Assembly (NCBI GenBank): GCA_002167525.1
Contig: NHDV01000013.1
Coordinates: forward strand, 76,753 to 82,884
Origin: Flavobacteriaceae bacterium TMED68
GTDB lineage: Bacteria > Bacteroidota > Bacteroidia > Flavobacteriales > Flavobacteriaceae
DNA length: 6,132 bases
Direction: 5' to 3'
Of this stretch, positions 1 through 6,132 are shown one piece after another. A program made the translations under genes and the position numbers. Under the pieces are notes generated by a model. It was not told the origin of the DNA. It made no database searches and saw nothing but the letters and a program-made list of their open reading frames with translations. How positions within the stretch are numbered: position 1 is the stretch's first letter; every line of letters begins with the position of its first letter.

Positions 1-165
1 AATAAACTTGCTGCTGCAATTGGAGGTTTTGCTGAACAAGCAGGAGAAAAGCAAATCTTCACAGGGATATTTATTTTCTGTACACTTATTGGTTTATTAG
101 TTATTTTACTTCTTAAACAGTTGAAAAAACTTACACATGGGGCTGAAGAACTACAGAAAATTTAA
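1..165 (+). CDS. C-terminal fragment of a POT-family proton-coupled peptide transporter
   Basis: Only the last 54 codons are present; the gene begins before the window and ends at TAA 163-165. The reading frame is open from base 1. It opens with NKLAAAIGGFAEQAGE, followed by one hydrophobic helix (about residues 19-38 of the fragment) and a basic cytoplasmic tail, KQLKKLTHGAEE. The N-K-L-A motif, the G-G-F-A-E turn, a last helix and a 'lkkl-HGaee' tail are what I recall from the C-terminus of Bacteroidota di/tripeptide:H+ symporters of the POT/PTR (MFS) family, which import small peptides across the inner membrane. This is a recognition call from a short fragment. Another MFS permease is possible, but a membrane-protein C-terminus is certain. 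The next gene lies 40 bases downstream on the same strand, so the two may be cotranscribed. Confidence 0.7.
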   Translation, partial: NKLAAAIGGFAEQAGEKQIFTGIFIFCTLIGLLVILLLKQLKKLTHGAEELQKI

Positions 166-205
166 TTGTTTTGTAACTTTATAGTGATTTTATAAGTTTT
201 AAGTT

Positions 206-748
206 TTGATTCGTACAATATTCACATTAATTTTCCTGGTTCACTCAATTGATTTATGCTCTCAAAAGATTAATTGGATGACTTTAGATGAAGCAAGAGC
301 AGCTCAAAAAAAAGAGCCCAAGAAAATTTTTATGGATGTTTACACTAACTGGTGTGGCCCTTGTAAGCTATTAGATAAAAACACTTTCCAAAATCCAGAT
401 GTGTCTCGTTATATTAGTGAGCATTTTTATGCAGTAAAATTTAATGCTGAAGGGACAGAAGAAATAACCTTTTATAATCAAAAATTTACAAACCCAAATT
501 ACGATCCTAACAGAAATGGAAGAAATGCAACTCATCAGTTTACACAATTTCTTGGGGTAAGGGGATATCCAACAATGGTTTTTTTTAGCGAAGATGGAGA
601 TCCAATTATGCCATTGGTTGGTTATTACAAACCAAAACAAATTGAACTTTATTTGAAAATGATAAAACAAGGCGACTACCAAGTTTTTTCAAAACCTGAA
701 GACTTTGAAAATTACAAGAATAAGTTTGTACCGCGTTTTAGAGGGTAA
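206..748 (+). CDS. Secreted thioredoxin-family protein with WCGPC active site
   Basis: This is a 180-residue exported thioredoxin-fold protein, probably a periplasmic thiol-disulfide oxidoreductase. Residues 1-19 look like a Sec signal peptide (R3, hydrophobic I5-V12), with likely cleavage at S19-Q20, a Gln at +1 being common in Bacteroidota. The active site is W49-C50-G51-P52-C53-K54, and the expected cis-proline is P122 in GVRGYPTMVFF. Between them, about residues 84-112 form an Asn-rich insert (NPNYDP, GRNATHQF) not found in classical TrxA but familiar from Bacteroidota relatives. The start is TTG at 206: an in-frame stop lies at 200-202, and the first ATG (278, codon 25) would remove the whole signal peptide. 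No Shine-Dalgarno sequence is visible. The gene follows the POT transporter tail and converges with lpxB, with only four bases between the stop codons. The partner substrate cannot be told from sequence. The fold call is firm; the exact role is not. Confidence 0.9.
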   Translation: MIRTIFTLIFLVHSIDLCSQKINWMTLDEARAAQKKEPKKIFMDVYTNWCGPCKLLDKNTFQNPDVSRYISEHFYAVKFNAEGTEEITFYNQKFTNPNYDPNRNGRNATHQFTQFLGVRGYPTMVFFSEDGDPIMPLVGYYKPKQIELYLKMIKQGDYQVFSKPEDFENYKNKFVPRFRG

Positions 749-752
749 TTAT

Positions 753-1865
753 TCAATTAGATTTTATTGAATTAAAAATCAATCTGGCAGTTCTATTGCT
801 AGCTCCTGGTTTACCTAACATCAATTTCAATTTTATGTAATCATTTTTCATGTTTTCTAATTCTCTTTCTTTTAGTAAATTGGTTAAGCTCAAAGTGAGG
901 TTTTCAAAATTTAATTCTTTTTGAATAAGTTCAACCAAACTTTTTTTATTCAAAATCAGGTTTACAAGGGATACATATTTAACTTTAACAAATTTCCTAG
1001 CAACCCAGTAATTTATGGGTTTAGTTTTGTAGCAAACAATCTGAGGGATATTAAAAAGAGCTGCTTCTAGAGTCGCTGTACCACTCGCTACTAAGGCAAA
1101 TGTACTGCAGTTTAAAAGGTCGTAAGTTTGATTGTAAATAATCTTAATATTTGAATTTTCAATGAAAGAGTCATACTTATCAGTAGGTATTCCGGGAGCT
1201 CCAGCTATTACAAATTGATATCCATTAAATTTTTTTGCAACATTAATGAAGACAGGTAAAATTTTATTTATCTCCTCTAGTCTGCTACCTGGTAATAGGG
1301 CAATAATTTTTTCCTGATTTAAATTATATTTCTTTTTAAAAAGAGTGTTTTCAATAAAATTTTTTTGAAGATCTAATTGAGGATGCCCAACAAAATGAAC
1401 AGGGAAATTATGTTTTTTTTCAAAAAATTTTTTCTCAAATTCAAGAATTACATAAAGCGCATCTAAATTTTTTTTCATCTGTTTAATCCTCCACTCTTTC
1501 CAAGCCCAAATTTTCGGACTTATATAATAATGGTTCTTAAACCCCTTTTTCTTAGCCCATTTGGCTATTCTTAAGTTAAAACCAGGATAATCAATGTAAA
1601 TTATTGTATCCGGATTAAATTTTTTAATATCCTTTTTACAAAACTTTATATACTTAATGATTTTTGAAATATTGAGAAAAATATCTGCGAATCCCATGAA
1701 TGCAAGTTCCTGATGGTGCTTTACAACAATTGAACCCTCCTTTTTCATTAAATCACCTCCCCATGCTCGAAATTTTGCTTTTTTATCAAAAGATTTAAGT
1801 GCTTTAATTAATAGTGAACCGTATAGATCACCTGATGCTTCTCCTGAAATAATATAATATTTCAC
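753..1865 (-). CDS. lpxB: Lipid-A-disaccharide synthase LpxB
   Basis: LpxB is a GT-B glycosyltransferase (family GT19). It joins UDP-2,3-diacylglucosamine and lipid X (2,3-diacylglucosamine 1-phosphate) to give the tetraacyl disaccharide of lipid A, working at the cytoplasmic face of the inner membrane. The 370-residue length is normal. Family motifs occur in order: SGEASGD (7-13), GGDLMKKEG (36-44), LAFMGFADI (54-62), PDTIIYIDYPGFNLR (85-99), YYISPKIWAW (113-122), VGHPQLD (159-165), LLPGSRLEEI (190-199) and the nucleotide-sugar-binding region VASGTATLEAAL (259-270). The start is GTG at 1865-1863. It places SGEASGD at the usual distance from the N-terminus, and the first internal Met (M40) would delete that motif. 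No Shine-Dalgarno sequence is seen. This is the last gene of a minus-strand operon after surE and a small membrane gene whose repaired stop lies 13 bases upstream. Identity is near certain. Confidence 0.97.
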   Translation of the reverse strand: MKYYIISGEASGDLYGSLLIKALKSFDKKAKFRAWGGDLMKKEGSIVVKHHQELAFMGFADIFLNISKIIKYIKFCKKDIKKFNPDTIIYIDYPGFNLRIAKWAKKKGFKNHYYISPKIWAWKEWRIKQMKKNLDALYVILEFEKKFFEKKHNFPVHFVGHPQLDLQKNFIENTLFKKKYNLNQEKIIALLPGSRLEEINKILPVFINVAKKFNGYQFVIAGAPGIPTDKYDSFIENSNIKIIYNQTYDLLNCSTFALVASGTATLEAALFNIPQIVCYKTKPINYWVARKFVKVKYVSLVNLILNKKSLVELIQKELNFENLTLSLTNLLKERELENMKNDYIKLKLMLGKPGASNRTARLIFNSIKSN

Positions 1866-1878
1866 AGGTTAAAGTTTT

Positions 1879-2174
1879 TTAAAAGGTTATTTTTAAAATT
1901 ACTATCACAAAAACTAGGATTAAAGAAATTGCAACTAACCCAGTTGCAAAATCAAATTTATTTTTTCTGAGTGCAATAAAAAAAATGGGTAAATTAATAA
2001 GTGCTGCAAGTGAAATCACCCCCCCCCCAATTTTTGTTTTTTGTATAATTTTAAAATACTTTCATCAAGCGGAATGTCAGATAAGAAAAATAATAATATT
2101 ATTAAACCAAAACTTGTCCATAATAATCCCGCAAATAGTCCCCAGAAAAAATATTTACTTTTTACAAATTCCAT
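1879..2174 (-). pseudogene. Small three-helix membrane protein between surE and lpxB, frameshifted at a G10 tract
   Basis: The frame opens at ATG 2174-2172, inside the 3' end of surE (13-base overlap), and begins MEFVKSKYFFWGLFAG. It reads 52 codons and then meets TGA at 2018-2016, immediately after a run of ten G. Beyond the run, one of the other frames continues for 46 codons (VISLAALINLPIFF to VILKITF) to TAA 1881-1879. If the run held 8 G the product would be 97 residues, with QKLGGVISLAAL at the join; 11 G would give 98. The predicted helices are about residues 8-31, 50-70 and 76-96. I recall short uncharacterised membrane proteins of this size and shape (helix, charged loop, 'LG..ISLgA..NL..FF', helix) between surE and lpxB in Bacteroidota, which favours the 8-G version. 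No function is known to me. Its position suggests an envelope or lipid A link, which is inference. It may be truly broken, phase-variable, or intact with a miscounted homopolymer. Opposite-strand ORFs here are shadows. Confidence 0.8.
2019..2028. repeat. Homopolymer C10 (G10 on the coding strand) inside the small membrane gene
   Basis: Ten consecutive C on the plus strand read as ten G in the surE-lpxB intergenic gene. By eye it is the longest G/C homopolymer in an otherwise AT-rich window, and it sits exactly where the frame breaks. Tracts of this kind are classical slipped-strand sites for phase variation and also classical sites of sequencing and assembly error. Confidence 0.95.
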
Positions 2175-2932
2175 TTTTTCAGTGTCATAATCATATTGTG
2201 ATCAGTTAAATCGAATTGTGTAGGCACAATCGAAATATAGCTATTATCTAGAGCCCATTCATCTGTATCTATACCATTATCGTTATTTAAAAAAGTTCCT
2301 GTCAACCAATAATATTTTTCTCCCATGGGGTTCGAACGCTTATCAAATTTTTCTAACCAAGTCGTATTAGCCTGTCTACAAATTTTAATTCCTCTAATTT
2401 GATTTTCCTTTAGTTTTGGCAAATTTACGTTTAGTATTAAGTTTTTTGGTGTGGGATTATTTATGACTTCAAGAGTTATCTTTTTAATATAATTTTTAAA
2501 TGGGTCAAAATCAGCATCCCATTTAAAATCCAATAACGAAAAACCAATTGCAGGAACTCCCTGAATCCCCGCCTCAATAGCTGCACTCATTGTACCTGAA
2601 TAAACTACATTTATTGATGAATTTGACCCATGATTAATCCCTGAAACACAAATATCAGGTTTTCGATCTAAGATTTCATTTATAGCTAGTTTAACGCAAT
2701 CGGCAGGTGTTCCAGAACAGCTATACTCAATTATGTTAATGTTGTCTGATTTTATTTTTTTGCATTGTAGTATAGAGTTTATTGTGATGGCGTGCCCCAT
2801 GGCTGATCTTGGCGAATCCGGTGCTACAACAAAAACCTCTCCAATATCACTCATTATTTTTATAAGTGCTCGAAGCCCAGGTGCATTAATTCCATCATCA
2901 TTTGTAACTAGAATGAGTGGTTTTTTATTCAT
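2162..2932 (-). CDS. surE: 5'/3'-nucleotidase SurE
   Basis: SurE is a cytoplasmic, divalent-metal-dependent phosphatase acting on nucleoside 5'- and 3'-monophosphates (EC 3.1.3.5), with a reported role in stationary-phase survival. The protein has 256 residues, normal for the family. The N-terminal ILVTNDDGINAPG carries the metal ligands D12 and D13. S43 in APDSPRSAMGHAIT and N100 in SGINHGSN complete the four-ligand set known from the family (Asp, Asp, Ser, Asn). SGTPADCVKLA (73-83) and YSGTMSAAIEAG are also conserved family segments. The C-terminus has the typical TDEWALDNSYISIVPTQFDL region followed by TDH. The start is ATG 2932-2930, giving the standard MNKKPLILVTNDDG opening. It is the first gene of the minus-strand operon with the small membrane gene (13-base overlap, suggesting coupled translation) and lpxB. 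It diverges from prc across a 95-base gap that holds a TAnnTTTG box for each direction. No key residue is missing. Confidence 0.97.
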   Translation of the reverse strand: MNKKPLILVTNDDGINAPGLRALIKIMSDIGEVFVVAPDSPRSAMGHAITINSILQCKKIKSDNINIIEYSCSGTPADCVKLAINEILDRKPDICVSGINHGSNSSINVVYSGTMSAAIEAGIQGVPAIGFSLLDFKWDADFDPFKNYIKKITLEVINNPTPKNLILNVNLPKLKENQIRGIKICRQANTTWLEKFDKRSNPMGEKYYWLTGTFLNNDNGIDTDEWALDNSYISIVPTQFDLTDHNMIMTLKKWNL

Positions 2933-2947
2933 AAATAATTTTCATGT

Positions 2948-2955
2948 CAAATTTA
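2948..2955 (-). promoter_or_regulatory. Putative Bacteroidota-type -7 box for the surE operon
   Basis: The minus strand reads TAAATTTG, an exact match to the Bacteroidota -7 consensus TAnnTTTG, ending 15 bases before the surE ATG. I find no TTTG -33 element at the usual spacing of about 19 bases, and AT-rich DNA gives such matches by chance. It would leave a very short leader of roughly ten bases. Confidence 0.4.
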
Positions 2956-3013
2956 GCAAATCTTTATCCGCTTTCTTTTATATAACACAAATAAAAGTAT
3001 CTTATAATATCCT

Positions 3014-3021
3014 TATATTTG
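3014..3021 (+). promoter_or_regulatory. Putative Bacteroidota-type -7 box for prc
   Basis: The plus strand reads TATATTTG, an exact TAnnTTTG match, ending six bases before the prc ATG at 3028. If it is used, transcription would begin almost at the ATG and give a near-leaderless mRNA. No -33 TTTG is found at the usual spacing. The match is by eye only; a true promoter may lie elsewhere in the 95-base divergent region. Confidence 0.3.
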
Positions 3022-3027
3022 CTCGCA

Positions 3028-5169
3028 ATGAAAAAGATATTCAAGATCACAATTTTTCGAAAACACTTTTGGTTATTGGGTTTTATTTTTTGTAGTGCCT
3101 TAATTTATGGAGTTGCTTTAAAAGATCAAGATCCAAATAAAGACAAGTTACTTATTGAGATAATTTCTTATGTAATTAAACGAGGACATTATGATCCAAG
3201 AGAAATAAACGATTCCTTTTCTGAAAACGTCTTCACGAATTATTTGGAAAGCTTAGATGGCCAACACAGATTCTTCCTTCAATCTGATATAAGCTTATTT
3301 GAATCATTCCGTTTTAAAATTGATGACGAGATAAGAAATGCACAAATCAACTTTTTTAATCTTACTTTTTCAAAGCTCAAGGAGCGAATGGAACAAGTAG
3401 AAGGGTTTTATTCAGAAATATTGAATAAACCATTTGATTTCAATGTAAAAGAGGAAATTAATTTAGACTTCAAAACGATACCTTATGCAAAAAATCTGGG
3501 CGAACTAAAGACTTTTTGGAGGAAAAGATTTAAACTAACTGCACTTGAGGCATTTACGGCAAAAAAAGATGAAGAAATTGAAAAAAAGAAGCTAGACAAT
3601 ACCCACACAATTATTTCTGACATAGAAATAGAAAAGATTGCTAGAAAAGATATTAAGGAAAACATAAATAATTTATTTGAAATTTATAACGATCAGAAAA
3701 GAAAAGATTGGTTTTCAATTTATTTAAACTCTATAGTGCTACAATTTGATCCTCATACGTATTATTTTGCTCCAAGAGACAAAGATCGGTTTGATATGTC
3801 TATGTCAGGAAAATTTGAAGGTATTGGAGCCAGGCTTAGTAAAAGGAATCAACAAATAAAAGTTGTTGAGATTATTTCTGGAGGCCCTGTTTGGAGGCAA
3901 GATAATCTTGAGGTTGGAGATGTAATTTTAAAAGTTAGACAGGATGACCAACTTGAAGCTGTTGATATTTCGGCAATGGTCATTGATGAAGCCGTAAAGC
4001 TTATTAAAGGTCCTAAAGGGACAAAAGTTTTTCTCACCATTAAAAGAGTTGAGGGAAATATTGAAGAAATATCCATTGTAAGAGATGTTGTTGAGCTTGA
4101 AGAAACTTATGCAAAATCAACACTAATTAAAGATGTTTCGGGGGAATATGGATTAATTGAATTACCAAAATTCTATATCAATTTTGAAAATTATAATGAA
4201 CGAAATGCAGCAATAGATGTTAAAAAAGAATTACAGCAGCTTAAAGAAAAAAATGTAAAAGGGATTATCCTTGATTTGAGAAATAATGGTGGGGGCTCTT
4301 TGAAAACAGTTGTTGATATGACAGGTTATTTTATTGACAAAGGACCAGTTGTTCAAGTAAAAAGTACTGGGGGTAGAAAAGAAGTTCTTAGAGACCTTGA
4401 TCCATCAATAATTTGGAACGGTCCATTGGTTGTGTTAGTTAATGAGTTTTCAGCATCTGCATCTGAAATTATTGCTGCAGCCCTACAAGATTACAAAAGA
4501 GCAATTGTTTTAGGCAGTAAGCAGACCTTTGGCAAGGGAACAGTTCAAAACGTTATTGATTTGAATAAAATGATAACTGGAGGAACATATGGTGACTTAG
4601 GAGCTCTAAAGGTAACGACTGATAAATTTTACCGTGTGAATGGTAAGTCGACACAACTCGAAGGTGTAAAAAGTGATATAATTTTTCCAGATCGTTATGC
4701 TTACGTTGAAATGGGAGAAAAAGATCAAGAAAATCCATTATCTTGGGATCGTATAACACCTGCAAATTATAAACCATCAGTCATGAATAATTATGATTAT
4801 GCAGTAGAAGAGAGTAAAAAAAGATTAAAAGAAAATCCTATAGTATCATTAATCGATGAACAGGCCTTATGGGTAAAAAGTCAACAAAGTGACTTCTCAT
4901 ATTTTTTAGATTATGATTCTTTTAAATTGGAATTGGAAACTAAGAAAAAATATGCTGAGCGTTTTGATAAATTGTTAGAGTTTGTTGCGCCTTTCGAATT
5001 TCAATGGCTCCCTGAAGCAGGACAAAAAACCCCACCAAACGAAACGACTATTGAAAAAAGAAATAGAGGAGTTGAATCTCTAAAAAAAGATTTTTATATT
5101 TCAGAAGCAGTTAGGATTCTTAAAGATCTTACTACAATAGGGCCTAATCATTCTATCGCGAAAAAGTAA
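3028..5169 (+). CDS. prc: Tail-specific (C-terminal processing) protease, S41 family
   Basis: This is a 713-residue periplasmic serine protease of the Prc/Tsp/CtpA type, which recognises C-terminal tails through a PDZ domain and degrades or trims envelope proteins. Residues 1-31 are a basic then hydrophobic segment (W15-A30) that acts as a signal peptide or membrane anchor. Next come the helical N-terminal TSP domain (about 35-250, with YLESLDGQHRFFLQ), a PDZ domain (about 262-350, starting KFEGIGA) and the S41 core (about 370-550). The core holds ILDLRNNGGG (414-423), SASASE with the predicted catalytic Ser S477, and TFGKG with catalytic Lys K503. A Tsp C-terminal domain follows (about 555-700, YAYVEMGEKDQENPLSW). 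The length is close to E. coli Prc (682). The Ser-Lys spacing is one residue longer than in E. coli, within GSKQTFGKG. I choose ATG 3028 over TTG 3019 because it gives the typical MKK start. C22 is not a lipobox, since F precedes it. It diverges from surE and is followed after 16 bases by an ABC permease. Confidence 0.96.
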   Translation: MKKIFKITIFRKHFWLLGFIFCSALIYGVALKDQDPNKDKLLIEIISYVIKRGHYDPREINDSFSENVFTNYLESLDGQHRFFLQSDISLFESFRFKIDDEIRNAQINFFNLTFSKLKERMEQVEGFYSEILNKPFDFNVKEEINLDFKTIPYAKNLGELKTFWRKRFKLTALEAFTAKKDEEIEKKKLDNTHTIISDIEIEKIARKDIKENINNLFEIYNDQKRKDWFSIYLNSIVLQFDPHTYYFAPRDKDRFDMSMSGKFEGIGARLSKRNQQIKVVEIISGGPVWRQDNLEVGDVILKVRQDDQLEAVDISAMVIDEAVKLIKGPKGTKVFLTIKRVEGNIEEISIVRDVVELEETYAKSTLIKDVSGEYGLIELPKFYINFENYNERNAAIDVKKELQQLKEKNVKGIILDLRNNGGGSLKTVVDMTGYFIDKGPVVQVKSTGGRKEVLRDLDPSIIWNGPLVVLVNEFSASASEIIAAALQDYKRAIVLGSKQTFGKGTVQNVIDLNKMITGGTYGDLGALKVTTDKFYRVNGKSTQLEGVKSDIIFPDRYAYVEMGEKDQENPLSWDRITPANYKPSVMNNYDYAVEESKKRLKENPIVSLIDEQALWVKSQQSDFSYFLDYDSFKLELETKKKYAERFDKLLEFVAPFEFQWLPEAGQKTPPNETTIEKRNRGVESLKKDFYISEAVRILKDLTTIGPNHSIAKK

Positions 5170-5185
5170 AAATTAAGAATTAAAG

Positions 5186-6132
5186 TTGGAGTTAAAACGG
5201 ACTTTAAAATATCTAAGAAAAGACGTCTGGGCTAAAATTAGTGCTTTTTATATATTCTTAGTAATTCTAGTTGCAACTTTTGCATACCAGTTGTCACCTG
5301 ATAAAACTAAAAATGCAAATCAAATGCATCTATCTATCCATTCTAAAGGGCCAGGTTTTTCTAGCTTATTCCTAATAGTTCCAAGAGACACTTTAGCCCT
5401 TAGGAAAAGTTTTTTTAATGGTAATATTAGTACCAATGATGAAATTCCTGTTAAAGAGATAAGTTGGATAAATGATGCGATTTTATTCAAAAGATACGGT
5501 AACGCTACAGATTACTTTGAAAAAGTTGACTACAAAAATTTCCCAGGTGAAATAGGCAGGAATGAGATAGAAAGAAAGTATTTAAAAAAAAAATTTTTTA
5601 TTTTAGGAACAGATAAATTTGGCAGGGATTTATTAAGCCGGCTAATTATTGGCTCTAGAGTATCAATTTCTATAGGCTTTGTTGCAGTTATTATTTCCCT
5701 AATTTTAGGTGTTTTTTTTGGATCAATTGCTGGATTTTATGGAGGTTGTATTGATAAAATTATAGTTTGGCTCATTAATGTAGTCTGGTCAGTTCCAACT
5801 CTTTTAATGGTTATAGCTATAACTTTAGCACTTGGCAAAGGGTTTTGGCAAGTTTTTGTCGCTGTAGGGATTACCATGTGGGTTGAAGTAGCAAGGCTAG
5901 TAAGAGGATTGGTAAAATCTATTAAAGAAGAATATTACGTCAAAGCAGGAGTAGTTTTAGGATTTTCAAGAATGAGAATCCTGTTATATCATATACTTCC
6001 CATGACTATAGGGCCCCTTATTATTATTTCAGCTGCTAATTTTGCAAGTGCAATATTAATGGAGAGTGGACTTGGATTTTTAGGTATTGGAGCTCAGCCG
6101 CCAATGCCAAGTTGGGGGGGAATGGTAAAAAA
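5186..6132 (+). CDS. Oligopeptide-type ABC transporter inner-membrane permease (DppC/OppC family), 3' truncated by the window
   Basis: The frame is open to the window end (315 complete codons). It encodes a BPD_transp_1 permease of the DppC/OppC/NikC family, one of two membrane subunits that pair with ATPases and a binding protein to import peptides or similar solutes. TM1 is about residues 17-36. It is followed by a long, largely polar periplasmic stretch (37-135) and then the family signature GTDKFGRDLLSRLIIGSRVS (141-160). Helices follow at about 161-183, 190-215 and 220-240. The EAA-type coupling loop is around E249-P272 (YVKAGVVLG...HILP), and the ESGLGFLGIGAQPPMPSWGG signature is at 293-312. 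The start is TTG 5186: an in-frame stop lies at 5174-5176, and the first internal ATG (about codon 47) would lose TM1. It begins 16 bases after prc with no terminator between them, so cotranscription is likely. The substrate is not determinable here. An A10T6 run at 5584-5599 lies in frame. Confidence 0.92.
   Translation, partial: MELKRTLKYLRKDVWAKISAFYIFLVILVATFAYQLSPDKTKNANQMHLSIHSKGPGFSSLFLIVPRDTLALRKSFFNGNISTNDEIPVKEISWINDAILFKRYGNATDYFEKVDYKNFPGEIGRNEIERKYLKKKFFILGTDKFGRDLLSRLIIGSRVSISIGFVAVIISLILGVFFGSIAGFYGGCIDKIIVWLINVVWSVPTLLMVIAITLALGKGFWQVFVAVGITMWVEVARLVRGLVKSIKEEYYVKAGVVLGFSRMRILLYHILPMTIGPLIIISAANFASAILMESGLGFLGIGAQPPMPSWGGMVK

Noticed and set aside
371..682. Minus-strand open frame of about 100 codons opposite the thioredoxin-like gene
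   Set aside because: It lies wholly opposite a gene with a clear active site and has no supporting motif.
749..780. Inverted repeat between the convergent thioredoxin-like and lpxB genes (751-757 with 766-772; alternative 760-765 with 775-780), a possible bidirectional terminator
   Set aside because: The stems are only 6-7 almost pure A-T pairs with 8-9 base loops and no T run follows on either strand, so such pairing is expected by chance in this AT-rich DNA.
1985..2209. Plus-strand open frame across the C10 tract
   Set aside because: It is antisense to the small membrane gene and the surE end, has low-complexity composition and no recognisable domain. The minus-strand frames explain the region better.
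3088..3093. Cys in the N-terminal hydrophobic segment of the tail-specific protease as a lipoprotein site
   Set aside because: The residue before C22 is Phe, which does not fit the lipobox requirement for Gly, Ala or Ser.
2733..3095. Plus-strand open frame running through the start of surE and into prc
   Set aside because: It is antisense to the conserved N-terminus of SurE and out of frame with Prc, so it is a shadow.
1..6132. A defence system, mobile element, CRISPR array, RNA gene or other novel multi-gene system
   Set aside because: Every coding stretch longer than a short shadow belongs to a known envelope or housekeeping family or to the one small membrane gene. No terminal repeats, integrase, transposase or repeat array were seen by eye.

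Overview
The window is AT-rich and looks like ordinary chromosomal DNA from a member of the Bacteroidota, most likely a marine-type Flavobacteriales. Four things support this. The thioredoxin-like protein is of a Bacteroidota type, with a signal peptide ending in S-Q and an Asn-rich insert. The gene order surE / small membrane protein / lpxB is one I recall from this phylum. The starts lack clear Shine-Dalgarno sequences, and two TAnnTTTG-type promoter boxes are present. LpxB shows that the cell is Gram-negative and makes lipid A. There is no phage, transposon, CRISPR or RNA gene signal, and no gene-free stretch longer than about 100 bases.

Layout: (1) Positions 1-165 hold the C-terminal tail of a POT-family peptide/H+ symporter. 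It is followed on the same strand by a secreted thioredoxin-fold protein (206-748, TTG start). (2) Tail-to-tail with that pair is a minus-strand operon read from 2932 down to 753: surE, then a small three-helix membrane protein whose ATG lies inside the end of surE, then lpxB (GTG start). The small membrane gene is not in the supplied ORF calls as an intact frame. As given, it is broken by a run of ten G (C10 at 2019-2028 on the plus strand). The frame continues cleanly on both sides if the run is 8 or 11 long. (3) A 95-base divergent intergenic region separates surE from a plus-strand pair. That pair is a tail-specific protease (Prc/CtpA, S41 family, start ATG 3028) and, 16 bases later, the inner-membrane permease of an oligopeptide-type ABC transporter (TTG start 5186), which runs off the end of the window.

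The common theme is the cell envelope: peptide uptake (POT and ABC permease), periplasmic protein processing and redox (Prc, thioredoxin-like protein) and lipid A synthesis (LpxB). SurE is a nucleotidase that shares the operon with LpxB. I found no convincing undescribed system. The most interesting signal is the homopolymeric G tract that breaks the small membrane gene. It could be a phase-variable switch, a recent mutation or a sequencing error, and because the gene sits directly upstream of lpxB it could also affect lpxB translation.
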